A DNA stretch of 64,000 bases from Nemertoderma westbladi. Taxonomy: Eukaryota > Xenacoelomorpha > Nemertodermatida > Nemertodermatidae. The notes beneath the pieces are model-generated. The model ran no database searches, was not told the origin of the DNA, and saw only the letters and a list, made by a program, of their open reading frames with translations. Positions 33,687-45,311 of this stretch are shown here, piece after piece. The stretch lies in contig JAUCBJ010005512.1 in the NCBI GenBank assembly GCA_032718475.1, positions 62,001 through 126,000 of the forward strand. The letters run 5' to 3'. How positions within the stretch are numbered: position 1 is the stretch's first letter; each line of letters opens with the position of its first letter. A program made the position numbers and the translations under genes.

Positions 33687-35042
33687 ATGGTTATGGAAAA
33701 TTATTCGCAAAACCTACCCGAAACCAACCCGATTTATACCCAATACAGAGGCGGGATCAATCCCGGTAGAGCTCCCTGTGATACGAACTCGATGGATCCA
33801 GGAGGGCTAACACCAGCCCAGTTAGCGCATCGAGAGAAACAACAAAGTATTCTTAACGAAATGAAACAAATGTTATTCCCTAGCAACCCGGTTTCTTCTG
33901 GGGAATACCTTTATGTTAATTCTCAGCAAACTGAAATATATACCGGTACTGGGAACTTTATGAATCCCCACTACCCGGCGCCAGCGACAGGAAATCCCAC
34001 CAATCATAATTTAGGCTTAGCTAATTCTGGTGTAAATCCCTGTCGTTTCGATAATCTAACAGTCTACGAAGATAACGGTCGATTCCATAATTATAATTCC
34101 TCGGCCCCGTTGCGCAATGACTGTAGGCCCACCGATCATTCTTCTAGAAGAAACCCGTCTTACCATAACGAAAACTTCAACCGTGAATTCGGCCAAACGC
34201 CGGCCGATTTACACCAACAAATTGGCTATACTAACGGCTACCGGGAAGTCACGAGCCATCCACCACGCCGCGTTCGCGAGAGTTGGAATCCCGCAACTAA
34301 TAAACCGAGCTCCCTCCAACTACTCGGTCAGATGTGTCGCGATACATCGTACACGGACGCAACCCCACTGCCGCCCACCGCTGCACCACAACCCACCGCT
34401 GCACCGCAACCCACCGCTGCGTCGGTAACCAACCCTTATCATCACCAGTACACACAGAATCACCACCGGGACTTCCATATCCATCCGCAATACGGTGGTA
34501 CTAACGGTTGTCAGGATAACCAGATGGTTTTTAACGAATTCCCTTCTGACGTTTTTCCGGGAATTTTCGGTGAATCTGAAACTGATTGGAATTACAACGA
34601 CTGCGAAAATTTTGACGATTTCTCTTGGTGCGAGCAAATCGCCGATATAATATCCTCGCCTGGTAGGGAAGAGACGTCCAGTCGCAACGAGTCATTCTAC
34701 GCGGTGCCACAACAGTGGCAACAGCAGCGCGTAGTCCCACCCCCGCCACATACAGCGCCACCCTCCACCGAGCAGTGGCGCCCTGAGCGGCCCAAACAAT
34801 GGCGGCAATGTGTGGCGCCGTCGAATACTGTGGCGCCGCCCGGGGAGCAGAGGTGGCGTTCTTCTGGGAGGCCGCAGCCCGAGCAGTGGCGCAGCCAACC
34901 CGAGCAGTGGCGCGCCCAACCCGAGCAGTGGCGCACCGGACGCCAACCCGAACTCCCCAACCCCCTAGAGACGCTGCAGACCCTGGCTATTCTCGCCTCC
35001 GGCGGTAGGAATCCGCCAAAAAGTAATTTAGGAAAAATTTAA
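33687..35042 (+). CDS. Protein with BCL9/Legless HD2-like helix, low-complexity tail
   Basis: A 451-codon open frame. Residues 40-65 contain GLTPAQLAHREKQQ, then MKQMLFP, closely following the HD2 helix by which BCL9/Legless binds beta-catenin: the QLxHRE start, the MLFP end and hydrophobic residues at the helix positions L56, M59 and L63 are kept, as is R49; one expected Leu is Gln (Q53). The rest is disordered, rich in N, Q, P and S, with PTAAPQ repeats (about 230-248) and PEQWR repeats (about 370-425). BCL9 homologues also have long disordered tails, but HD1 and HD3 are not seen. An acceptor-like CTTATCAG ends at 33680, so it could be a last exon, or a single-exon gene starting at one of two Met codons. 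If real, it would act in Wnt-dependent transcription. Confidence 0.5.
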   Translation: MVMENYSQNLPETNPIYTQYRGGINPGRAPCDTNSMDPGGLTPAQLAHREKQQSILNEMKQMLFPSNPVSSGEYLYVNSQQTEIYTGTGNFMNPHYPAPATGNPTNHNLGLANSGVNPCRFDNLTVYEDNGRFHNYNSSAPLRNDCRPTDHSSRRNPSYHNENFNREFGQTPADLHQQIGYTNGYREVTSHPPRRVRESWNPATNKPSSLQLLGQMCRDTSYTDATPLPPTAAPQPTAAPQPTAASVTNPYHHQYTQNHHRDFHIHPQYGGTNGCQDNQMVFNEFPSDVFPGIFGESETDWNYNDCENFDDFSWCEQIADIISSPGREETSSRNESFYAVPQQWQQQRVVPPPPHTAPPSTEQWRPERPKQWRQCVAPSNTVAPPGEQRWRSSGRPQPEQWRSQPEQWRAQPEQWRTGRQPELPNPLETLQTLAILASGGRNPPKSNLGKI

Positions 35043-38000
35043 TCGATTGGATAAAAAAATTAGCTGACAGATTATCAATTTTTTTTAATAACCTCAAAAG
35101 GTTTTCAAATAATATCATACCTTTCTCTAGAATTGTTGATGACTTGAAAATTTAATTTAATTGAAAAACGGCTAAGTTTTTGGAATAACAATTTAACCCG
35201 TTTTCCCCCTATTAGTTAAATTTAGTGCTGTTCATTTGGGAATTCCGTTCATCTGCATTGACCGGTGTATTTTCCGCCAATGCTGCAATCAATCTCTATG
35301 CCTGTTGACTATCTACATTTAATTGCTTAAAACTAATAATTAATATCGCCTTAAACCATAAAACTTAAATCTTAAACAAAAAAAAAACTTAAACCATAAA
35401 ACTTAAACAAAAAAAATAAAATCTTAAACCATAAAACAAAACATTAGGGATGGGCTGATTGTTTTATTTAATTAATAGTAATCGAGAGTTAGAAAGCGAT
35501 CAAATCAGCATCATTTTATATAATTCCTTAAAAAAAACATTTATTAAATTTCATATCGAACGAGCTTTTTTCATTGGATATAAAACAGCTGATATTAACT
35601 GAGTTTTTAGTAAATCTTTATCAAATTATATAAAGAACAATATTTAATATTTAGTAGAAAGCGAGTGTGGAATTAAATAAACTGGGGGGGGGGGGGGGGG
35701 GGGGGCTGGACGCAAATCCCACTGCGGCAAATTAATTTTTCGTATCGCTCGCAAATAATAATTTAAGGGAAAGGAGCAGGTTACAGTGGCACGTTATTCT
35801 ACCCAAAACAATAAACTAAAGTCAACTGGTTACAGTTTGAAATTATAATTTGGTGAGCATTTATTATTTAATACACAATAATGCTGATGTAAATATGGTA
35901 TATTATAGTTGTAATAACGTAACTTACCGACCAATCCTATGCTTATTATTTTTATTTAATTAGTTATATTATAATTAATGGGACACCAAAGATCCAATTA
36001 ATGTGCGTACCGTAGATTCTTTAGAAATACTCCATTTATTTATCATTATTTGACATTTAATTATTGACAATTCATGGCATGTTGTATTTTTCTTAAAATT
36101 TCAATATTCGGTTACCAGTAATTCAGTATGTGATTGTTATGCAACAGCTTTGGGTGCGGGAAACGAACGTAACTAATTAATGTAATTAAAGCTTCGGATA
36201 CTGTAAATAAAAGTGTTTAAACTGCCAATATTTGTAATAATTATTATTCTTTTAAAAATTCACTTTTTTATCCGCAAAAATGCGGTCATAATAACTATAT
36301 ACGTCGTTGTTTATAAAATAGCACATTATAGCGTTACGGCACAGGTGATTTTGATTAATAATTGAAGTAAATAATAGAACCAGGGCCGTAAAAGCTTTAA
36401 AGTGCTAAGTATATATGAACAATGGCGAATATAATTCTGTTTATTTGAGGGGAATTATTTGTAGTTATTCACCCAAACTTACTGGACATACTGCGATGTA
36501 AAGTAGGAAAATATGTCGCCCTGGTGATTTGGTAGTGCGAAATTAATTCCGGATACAAATAAATAAAATACTTTTTTGTTCGCATGTGCGACAAAAAAAA
36601 GTAATTATCCAATCAAAATTCTAAAATTGCGGTAATAAATTATTTATCCAATCAACGATCCAGAAGATTTTTCTTTGATTTCTCATTATTTATTCTAGAA
36701 CAGTAATTAAATTAAGTTGGTAATTATTAATAAATTTAGCATTAAAATGTTTAGTTGTAGGATCTTTTGAACAAGTTTAATGAGTTTAATCAAATTTTTG
36801 GTAAGATTATTTGATTAACGTTCTGGAATGTCACCTTCACCTTCAATAACACAGTGTAGCTAATTAATAGTAGCTATGTAGTATTATTTAATTACAAAAT
36901 GGTGCAGAATAGACATCAAATTTACGATAACTTTGTTACTTCAAATTCAACAGGGAATATTTTAAAGAAAGATTAAATGGAAGCTGCTGAGGTGCTCAAT
37001 GTACCTTCAACTTCCAATATTTGTATTTAATATTATTCATAATTAATATTAGATTATTCTAAATGTGGGTTGATTTTGGGCAAAAAGTCGTTCTTGTCAG
37101 AATTTATGCGGAGAAAAGTGAATTTTAAAAAGAAAACAACATCTTCTACAAAAATAATGTGAATTTATTCCTCAGCTACGCCTCCTCGGATAAATTGTGC
37201 TCAATCTACTATTCCTCGAAAATGCGGATAAAAAAGTCGGACAAAAAAAATAGTACTAACTTTTTGTAAAAGAAATAGTTATATTACAGCATAATATTAA
37301 TGAAAATTATGATTTGTAATTTAACCTTCGTTATTAAATTATTCAATAATTCAATAGTCTACTAATTTAATCTTATTGCTTTTTCATTAAATTTTTTTCT
37401 TAAATTCTTATTGATTGTTGAATAATTATTGTAAACCGAATGAAATTCAACCGATTTACTTGTTTTTTATTAATGCTAAATGCGTCAGTTTTTTGGCAAT
37501 AAAACATATTTTTTGAAAAATGTCATAAATATTCAAAGAAATATTCATACTTCTTCGTTGTCACAAACATTAATAATTAAATTATACGCCCACTAATTAT
37601 TATACCGTTACGTAAATGGTCACCTAGACTTCGTGGCTCGCCCCACAAGATTGATCATACCAGATGTACCTTTGTGACTATTTACATCAATACAGAAAGC
37701 TGCCCTCTGCTTTATACTGAGATCTGAGAACGAAGTCGGGACTTTTGAAGTGAACTCACTATATACCGGTTATTCACTCTCAACTTAACATTTTTGATAC
37801 ATACAGTAGGTTTTGGTGTATATTATTATAATGTTAACTTTGGTGTGTGATTTATCCTTTGATGCCTTTTTTTCTTTATTCCTATTGCCATTTTGAGCAG
37901 TTGTGTTACCGTTGAATGCCTTTATAGATGTGCCTTATGTTTCTAATTGTAAGTTATTTGTCGAATCTAATAATCTAATTAATTATTAATACATAACTCT

Positions 38001-38634
38001 GGATGATATATTGCCCGTTGAATCATTATATTTTTTTTCACCGTACAGTAAAGCTAAAGACTATTGTATTTGAAACCATATTTTAAACAAACATAACAAT
38101 GACAACTCCGCGAATTACCAAAAAAAGGGAAATGAGCATATTACAGTGACATGTCAATCCAACCAAAACAATAAATGAAAGTCAATATAACAAACAGGTT
38201 ACAGTATTACTTTTTGTCATAATCAGCAGGCAATTGGGTCGATTTTCCCCTTGAGAGGGATATATTTTGATTGCATATTATTTTGTTTTAAACTGGCTAG
38301 ACTATCCTTCGACGACTTCATCCATACACACCTGCTGCATAATGTACGAGTGTACCTAAACTGTAACAGGCCAAGAAACTATTGTTTAAACCGGATCAGT
38401 CTCTTCGGGAATTTGAATTGAATGTTTATTTATTTTTACCCATTTTATACATATATAATATATACGAAATTAATTCACACCTTATATAATATAATACATA
38501 GGTAAAGGAAGGTAGCCAATGGGATTGCTAGTGAACTGTTGCCCACCGAAGGGGCATACTGTAGTAGGTAGATTAGGAGAGGGTTCGATTGGTTAGGAAG
38601 CTATGCGCAGGTTAGGATAGAGCAGGGTAGGTTA
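35043..38634. other. Gap: AT-rich non-coding sequence with poly-G tract
   Basis: No gene. Contains CTTAAACCATAAAA repeats (35350-35445), a run of 22 G (35684-35705), two single units of the dispersed AACCAAAACAATAAA core (near 35800 and 38160), and an inverted pair around 36255-36285 and 37108-37135 (TTAAAAATTCACTTTT against AAAAGTGAATTTTAAAAA). Confidence 0.55.
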
Positions 38635-38683
38635 GGATAGTACGGTGGCCCATAAGTGACAGCCATACAACATTTATAAAACA

Positions 38684-39053
38684 ATATTAACATTTAGGTT
38701 ATCAACATTAACATTTAGGTTATCAACATTAACATTTAGATTATCAACATTAACATTTAGGTTATCAAAATTAACATTTAGGTTATCAACATTAACATTT
38801 ATGTTATCAACATTAACATTTAGATTATCAACATTAACATTAAGGTTATCAACATTAACATTTAGGTTATCAACATTAACATTTAGGTTATCAACATTAA
38901 CATTTAGGTTATCAACATTAACATTTAGGTTATCAACATTAACATTTAGGTTATCAACATTAACATTTAGGTTATCAACATTAACATTTAGGTTATCAAC
39001 ATTAACATTTAGGTTATCAACATTAACATTTAGGTTATCAACATTAACATATA
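38684..39053. repeat. Left subterminal array, 21-bp unit, about 17 copies
   Basis: Unit contains AACATTAACATTTAGGTTAT. Because 21 is a multiple of three, the array stays open and spells a 7-residue repeat; this is not evidence of a gene. Confidence 0.95.
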
Positions 39054-39337
39054 GTACCGATAGGCCTATATATTATTCGTTACAGAAAACTGAAACAACA
39101 GGAACTTACAGTACCGGTATATGATTCGCCGCAAATTACACACCATTTACCCTACCGGTATCAACATTTTAGTACCGGTACATTATTTGATACTGAAAAC
39201 TGAAACAACAGGAACTTACAGCACCGGTACCGGTATCTATCGAACCCTAGACTAGATACTAGTATGGAATTTTGAAATACATACAGTAGGCCTGTGTAGC
39301 TCTTAAAATTTGAATAAATCTGGACTTACAAAATACA

Positions 39338-40333
39338 ATGTACTGCCATATATGTGGAAATATAATCGAAGGCGAACACACTAAATACTGTCACAATTGT
39401 GGGAGTGCATTGTCTCATTCAATTATGCATATAGATGAGAATGATTTTTTGCAAACTGAAACTCTCACTGGTGTCTGTACCAGCACCAGCACTCCTGTTG
39501 TTAACCGCAGTGGTAGTGATAAGATTAATCGGAAACGTACCATTCTTTCATTTGATGAATACATAAGTTCTAAAGGGAAACAATGGAAAGAACGAGTACC
39601 CGGTGGGATTGGTGGCTCAAGCCCTGGCAATCGGGCAGGATCTAGTGATGTATCAATCGGGATTGGAATGATATATTGGAACGACGTCGATGGCAAATTC
39701 AAGGTTCGACGCGGTAAGAGGCTAGCACTATCAGTTAATGAAACGGATAAGTATAATGATTTGTTGAATAAGGCCTTAAATAAGTGGAAGGCATATTGTC
39801 CTGATTGTTATGATGAACATATGTCTTATTGTTTAACTTTTGAAAATGGCATTACTGCAGAATTTCTCCCAGGTAGTAAGGAGATTTTTAATTTAAAGAT
39901 ATATAAGGAAAATGTCGGAAAACAGTACAGCCGGATCACCCTGTATTTATGTAGCCAAGATGATAGGGAAGATTTTGAAGGGATTCAAATAAGAGAGTCT
40001 GTGGTTGAGTCTGTGAGCGATACGCAACAGGTAAATGAACAAGTATGTGAGAATAATAGGCCTACTGATTTTGAAAACACAACATTAGCACAAGATAATC
40101 CCGTAATCGAATCAGTTTCCAGCAAGGGACTGGTCACAACATTGGGACAACAAGATAATCCTATTATGCTTGGTTACTTAGATGAAGATTTCCCATTGCA
40201 GTATTTGTGTGAAATTAAACCATGGAAATATGATAATATTACAAGTTTTATTGATTCTCTATCTAACTCAGTTAATCAGGAAGTTCAATTCGAAGGAAGT
40301 TCAAGAGAAACGATTGTCAGAACTAGCCCTTAG
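39338..40333 (+). CDS. Zinc-ribbon protein of the IS3EU-type element
   Basis: A 331-codon frame starting MYCHICG. Residues 3-21 form a zinc ribbon (CHIC...CHNC), followed by a Ser/Thr-rich linker, a central globular-looking part (about 90-215, with YCPDCYDEHMSYC holding more cysteines) and an acidic C-terminus. It lies between the left array and the transposase gene, on the opposite strand, converging on it. It is inside the terminal repeats, so it travels with the element. I do not recognise a family beyond the zinc ribbon. Near the end another frame continues with a protein-like acidic tail (about 40290-40409), so a small frameshift may have changed the C-terminus. A DNA-binding or regulatory partner of the transposase is possible but unproven. 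Confidence 0.65.
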   Translation: MYCHICGNIIEGEHTKYCHNCGSALSHSIMHIDENDFLQTETLTGVCTSTSTPVVNRSGSDKINRKRTILSFDEYISSKGKQWKERVPGGIGGSSPGNRAGSSDVSIGIGMIYWNDVDGKFKVRRGKRLALSVNETDKYNDLLNKALNKWKAYCPDCYDEHMSYCLTFENGITAEFLPGSKEIFNLKIYKENVGKQYSRITLYLCSQDDREDFEGIQIRESVVESVSDTQQVNEQVCENNRPTDFENTTLAQDNPVIESVSSKGLVTTLGQQDNPIMLGYLDEDFPLQYLCEIKPWKYDNITSFIDSLSNSVNQEVQFEGSSRETIVRTSP

Positions 40334-40457
40334 TATAGAGTCAGAAACATTAGATAGCTTAGAATTAGATGTAGTAATTACCGAATTTGCTTCACTTAAA
40401 ACACAAGAATAAAAATCATTAAATTTGCAACTTTCTTATTTTGTGTAATTTTTGTTA

Positions 40458-40483
40458 GGGGGGGGGGGGGGGGGGGGGGGGGG
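40458..40483. repeat. Poly-G tract (26) inside the IS3EU-type element
   Basis: Run of 26 G between the two convergent genes, the longest G run in the window. Confidence 0.9.
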
Positions 40484-40812
40484 TGGCGCTCCCAGTGGGC
40501 CTTGCCCCCGGGCGCAAAAAACCTAGCTCCGCCCCTGCCCCCCCCCCCTCATATCTCCCGTCTCTGAAATAATATTATGTTGTAACCCGGGCAACGTCAG
40601 GCTCGTAGTGTAGCTACTACTGTACAATATAAAACAATACTACTGTACTGTATGTACAACGCATCTCTTAATATTGTAGTACAAATTGTACTGTAGTACA
40701 AATTTGAATTTGATGAACGATTATAGCAATTGGTTTCCTACAGTGTATGAGTATGTTACTATGTGAGTTTGGGGGAGCAGTCTTTTATGCAATTCACTTG
40801 TTCATTCGTGAT

Positions 40813-41939
40813 TCACTGCCCCTGTTCCGCCACGTGCATTAGAGTTTCATAGTTCGTAAGGGCGGTTCCTACATCAGATGAGAATGGCAGTTGTTTGATA
40901 GTAAATACCATGGATAAATAGTCCTGATAGATATTTCTATACTGTGGCACTATGATATGGTCCATTAAAGAATTTAAATCATGAACCGAGATCTCTGAAT
41001 TGAAACATCTTCTGAAAGATAGTACAAACAATCCGGACGTCCATTTACTCTACTATACTGGGACTTTCTTATTAGGTGTGTGTTCCACTGTTCTTTCACG
41101 AGATTGAGTTCGTCCTGAATTATCCCAGAAAAACAGTACCATAAGCACTCTTTTGCTAGTGGGGAACTCAAGTCTATGACACCGCGTGCTTCTAGATCAC
41201 CGAAAAAATTCCGCCACCACAATGATCGTGTTTTCGAAAACTGAGACCACCAGGCCTCGATACGCTGATTATGCTGGGAGGAAACATAACGGTGAGCGTT
41301 TATATTTTGATGTAGAAAGGCTTGAATAGAAGCAGCGATACAGTTTTCTGTACCGAGATCGCTAATTAGTTTTTGGGGATAACCTAAGTTTCTAATGGTG
41401 TTGAGAAACAAAGAAGCAATGTTATCGGGGCAGTTATTTGAACGGATCACATTTAACCAAAGTATCTTGCGGCTATAACCATCAATACAGCCGTGAATAG
41501 GGAATCCCCAGGGTTTGAGCTTGTCGTACCCATCTATATGCCAAGTATAGTTGGGTCCTCGACTGTAATATACCCTTCTTTTGAGTTTGTGGCGTTTACG
41601 TAGTTCAGTCCCATCAGGGTCAATCTCTTTTAGAAGTTTCTGTACTAACAGACGTGGAACAACTACTCCCTGTAAACGAAGCGCGTGCCAAACAGTGCGG
41701 TATCCTGCAAGACTCCCTGGTCCTTCAATTACATTCTTTATTCTCTCACGAATTGCCTCTTCAGAGATCAGATGCAGATGATTATTTCCTCTACGTCTAT
41801 ATAAACCATAATGTAGTAGGCGCCTTAGCAATGTCCTAATACTCAAATTTAAACCGAAAGCGTGTAAAAATGTTACAATTTCTTTATACGAAAATCCACA
41901 ATTAAAATAATGAGTGATAAGTTCCTCTTCAGATGCCAT
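40813..41939 (-). CDS. IS3EU-type DDE transposase
   Basis: The 321-codon frame (41939-40974) starts MASEEELITHYF. The N-terminal 110 residues look like a helix-turn-helix region (FSYKEIVTFLHAFGLNLS, RTLLRRLLHYGLYRRR). The integrase-like core has WHIDGYDKLKP (D136), LISDLGTENC (D194) and NQRIEAWW (E228), a DDE triad with the integrase-type D-x33-E spacing. The C-terminal part has CFSGIIQDELN and NGRPDCLYYL. The frame stops soon after; an overlapping frame (41031-40813) continues with a protein-like stretch (ISVHDLNSLMDHI...). One frameshift or a natural alternative C-terminus would explain it. All catalytic residues remain, and the gene lies inside perfect terminal repeats, so it was active recently. 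Confidence 0.85.
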
Positions 41940-42029
41940 ATTACTCTGTGCCGGTACCTAATGTAATGGGGGTGTAGGTTGAATAAATGCAAAGTTGATA
42001 ATAAGGAATAAATGAATAATGAATATAAT

Positions 42030-42328
42030 AATGTTGATATCTAAATTTTAATGTTGATAACATAAATGTTAATGTTGATAACCTAAATGTTAATGTTGAT
42101 AACATAAATGTTAATGTTGATAACCTAAATGTTAATGTTGATAACCTAAATGTTAATGTTGATAACATAAATGTTAATGTTGATAACCTAAATGTTAATG
42201 TTGATAACCTAAATGTTAATGTTGATAACCTAAATGTTAATGTTGATAACCTAAATGTTAATGTTGATAACTAAATGTTAATGTTGATAACCTAAATGTT
42301 AATGTTGATAACCTAAATGTTAATGTTG
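42030..42328. repeat. Right subterminal array, 21-bp unit, about 14 copies
   Basis: Reverse complement of the left array (ATAACCTAAATGTTAATGTT). A few units carry CATAAATG for CCTAAATG and one has lost a base. Confidence 0.95.
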
Positions 42329-42394
42329 TTTTATAAATGTTGTATGGCTGTCACTTATGGGCCACCGTAGGATAGGGAGTAACACACGATATAA

Positions 42395-44997
42395 TAGGAT
42401 AGGATAGGATAGGATAGGATAGGATAGGATAGGATAGGATAGGATAGGATAGGATAGGATAGGATAGGATAGGATAGGATAGGATAGGATAGGATAGGAT
42501 AGGATAGGATAGGATAGGATAGGATAGGATAGGATAGGATAGGATAGGATAGGATAGGATAGGATAGGATAGGATAGGATAGGATAGGATAGGATAGGAT
42601 AGGATAGGATAGGATAGGATAGGATAGGATAGGATAGGATAGGATAGGATAGGATAGGATAGGATAGGATAGGATAGGATAGGGTAGGGTAGGGTAGGAT
42701 AGGATAGGATAGGATAGGATAGGATAGGATAGGATAGGATAGGATAGGATAGGATAGGATAGGATAGGATAGGATAGGATAGGATAGGATAGGATAGGAT
42801 AGGATAGGATAGGATAGGATAGGATAGGATAGGATAGGATAGGATAGGATAGGATAGGATAGGATAGGATAGGATAGGATAGGATAGGATAGGATAGGAT
42901 AGGATAGGATAGGATAGGATAGGATAGGATAGGATAGGATAGGATAGGATAGGATAGGATAGGATAGGATAGGATAGGATAGGATAGGATAGGATAGGAT
43001 AGGATAGGATAGGATAGGATAGGATAGGATAGGATAGGATAGGATAGGATAGGATAGGATAGGATAGGATAGGATAGGATAGGATAGGATAGGATAGGAT
43101 AGGATAGGATAGGATAGGATAGGATAGGATAGGATAGGATAGGATAGGATAGGATAGGATAGGATAGGATAGGATAGGATAGGATAGGATAGGATAGGAT
43201 AGGATAGGATAGGATAGGATAGGATAGGATAGGATAGGATAGGATAGGATAGGATAGGATAGGATAGGATAGGATAGGATAGGATAGGATAGGATAGGAT
43301 AGGATAGGATAGGATAGGATAGGATAGGATAGGATAGGATAGGATAGGATAGGATAGGATAGGATAGGATAGGATAGGATAGGATAGGATAGGATAGGAT
43401 AGGATAGGATAGGATAGGATAGGATAGGATAGGATAGGATAGGATAGGATAGGATAGGATAGGATAGGATAGGATAGGATAGGATAGGATAGGATAGGAT
43501 AGGATAGGATAGGATAGGATAGGATAGGATAGGATAGGATAGGATAGGATAGGATAGGATAGGATAGGATAGGATAGGATAGGATAGGATAGGATAGGAT
43601 AGGATAGGATAGGATAGGATAGGATAGGATAGGATAGGATAGGATAGGATAGGATAGGATAGGATAGGATAGGATAGGATAGGATAGGATAGGATAGGAT
43701 AGGATAGGATAGGATAGGATAGGATAGGATAGGATAGGATAGGATAGGATAGGATAGGATAGGATAGGATAGGATAGGATAGGATAGGATAGGATAGGAT
43801 AGGATAGGATAGGATAGGATAGGATAGGATAGGATAGGATAGGATAGGATAGGATAGGATAGGATAGGATAGGATAGGATAGGATAGGATAGGATAGGAT
43901 AGGATAGGATAGGATAGGATAGGATAGGATAGGATAGGATAGGATAGGATAGGATAGGATAGGATAGGATAGGATAGGATAGGATAGGATAGGATAGGAT
44001 AGGATAGGATAGGATAGGATAGGATAGGATAGGATAGGATAGGATAGGATAGGATAGGATAGGATAGGATAGGATAGGATAGGATAGGATAGGATAGGAT
44101 AGGATAGGATAGGATAGGATAGGATAGGATAGGATAGGATAGGATAGGATAGGATAGGATAGGATAGGATAGGATAGGATAGGATAGGATAGGATAGGAT
44201 AGGATAGGATAGGATAGGATAGGATAGGATAGGATAGGATAGGATAGGATAGGATAGGATAGGATAGGATAGGATAGGATAGGATAGGATAGGATAGGAT
44301 AGGATAGGATAGGATAGGATAGGATAGGATAGGATAGGATAGGATAGGATAGGATAGGATAGGATAGGATAGGATAGGATAGGATAGGATAGGATAGGAT
44401 AGGATAGGATAGGATAGGATAGGATAGGATAGGATAGGATAGGATAGGATAGGATAGGATAGGATAGGATAGGATAGGATAGGATAGGATAGGATAGGAT
44501 AGGATAGGATAGGATAGGATAGGATAGGATAGGATAGGATAGGATAGGATAGGATAGGATAGGATAGGATAGGATAGGATAGGATAGGATAGGATAGGAT
44601 AGGATAGGATAGGATAGGATAGGATAGGATAGGATAGGATAGGATAGGATAGGATAGGATAGGATAGGATAGGATAGGATAGGATAGGATAGGATAGGAT
44701 AGGATAGGATAGGATAGGATAGGATAGGATAGGATAGGATAGGATAGGATAGGATAGGATAGGATAGGATAGGATAGGATAGGATAGGATAGGATAGGAT
44801 AGGATAGGATAGGATAGGATAGGATAGGATAGGATAGGATAGGATAGGATAGGATAGGATAGGATAGGATAGGATAGGATAGGATAGGATAGGATAGGAT
44901 AGGATAGGATAGGATAGGATAGGATAGGATAGGATAGGATAGGATAGGATAGGATAGGATAGGATAGGATAGGATAGGATAGGATAGGATAGGATAG
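42395..44997. repeat. Pentanucleotide satellite (AGGAT)n, 2.6 kb
   Basis: About 520 copies of AGGAT in unbroken head-to-tail order, interrupted only by three AGGGT units at 42681-42695. Near-perfect uniformity points to recent expansion, or to collapsed or extended assembly. The left flank of the adjacent transposon (38600-38640) has degenerate GGTTAGGATAG, so the array's edge once extended there. Confidence 0.98.
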
Positions 44998-45200
44998 TAC
45001 AGTATAAAAGCGCAGACTGCTATTTTTTCATCATTATTTGTTATATTAATTCTTTGGCATTAGGCCTATTTGTTATATTAATTATTATCAATGCAACAAT
45101 TTACATCATTATTTATTTGTGTTTTATAATTTTATTTATATTAAGTATTTTTATGTACCATAAACTTTATTAAAGCATTTACTAGGGGGATAATTTCTAT

Positions 45201-45311
45201 TGACCCCGCGCCCGTGTAGATTGAATAAAGGCCCACAAGGAGTGAGCGTGACCCCGCGCCCGGGTAGATTTAATAAAGGCCCACAAGGAGTGAGCGTGAC
45301 CCCGCGCCCGG
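45201..45311. repeat. 48-bp tandem repeat, 2.3 copies, ending at the LTR
   Basis: Units start TGACCCCGCGCCCG at 45201, 45249 and 45297; they contain AATAAAGGCCCACAAGGAGT. The third is cut after 15 bases by the LTR start at 45312. Confidence 0.85.

Larger units (their letters stand above)
38635..42375. mobile_element. IS3EU-type DNA transposon, two genes, near complete
   Basis: GGATAG flanks both ends (38635-38640, 42370-42375), a 6-bp target duplication. The terminal repeats start TACGGTGGCCCATAAGTGAC and invert perfectly for about 44 bases (38641-38684 against 42326-42369). Just inside each end is an array of a 21-bp repeat, inverted relative to the other. Two convergent genes fill the middle: a zinc-ribbon protein (plus) and a DDE transposase (minus). 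The 3.73-kb element looks nearly intact. A 6-bp duplication and an IS3/rve-like transposase match the IS3EU superfamily as I know it. It inserted at the edge of the pentanucleotide satellite. Confidence 0.8.

Noticed and set aside
34320-34960. Minus-strand frames rich in Cys/Gly/Arg
   Set aside because: They are antisense readings of the PTAAPQ and PEQWR repeats.
38801-39124. Open frame spelling a 7-residue repeat (LSTLTFR)
   Set aside because: It is the 21-bp array read in frame; its mirror at 41941-42168 is the same artefact.
42395-44997. Telomeric repeat
   Set aside because: The unit is AGGAT, not TTAGG or TTAGGG, and the array is internal with transposons on both sides.
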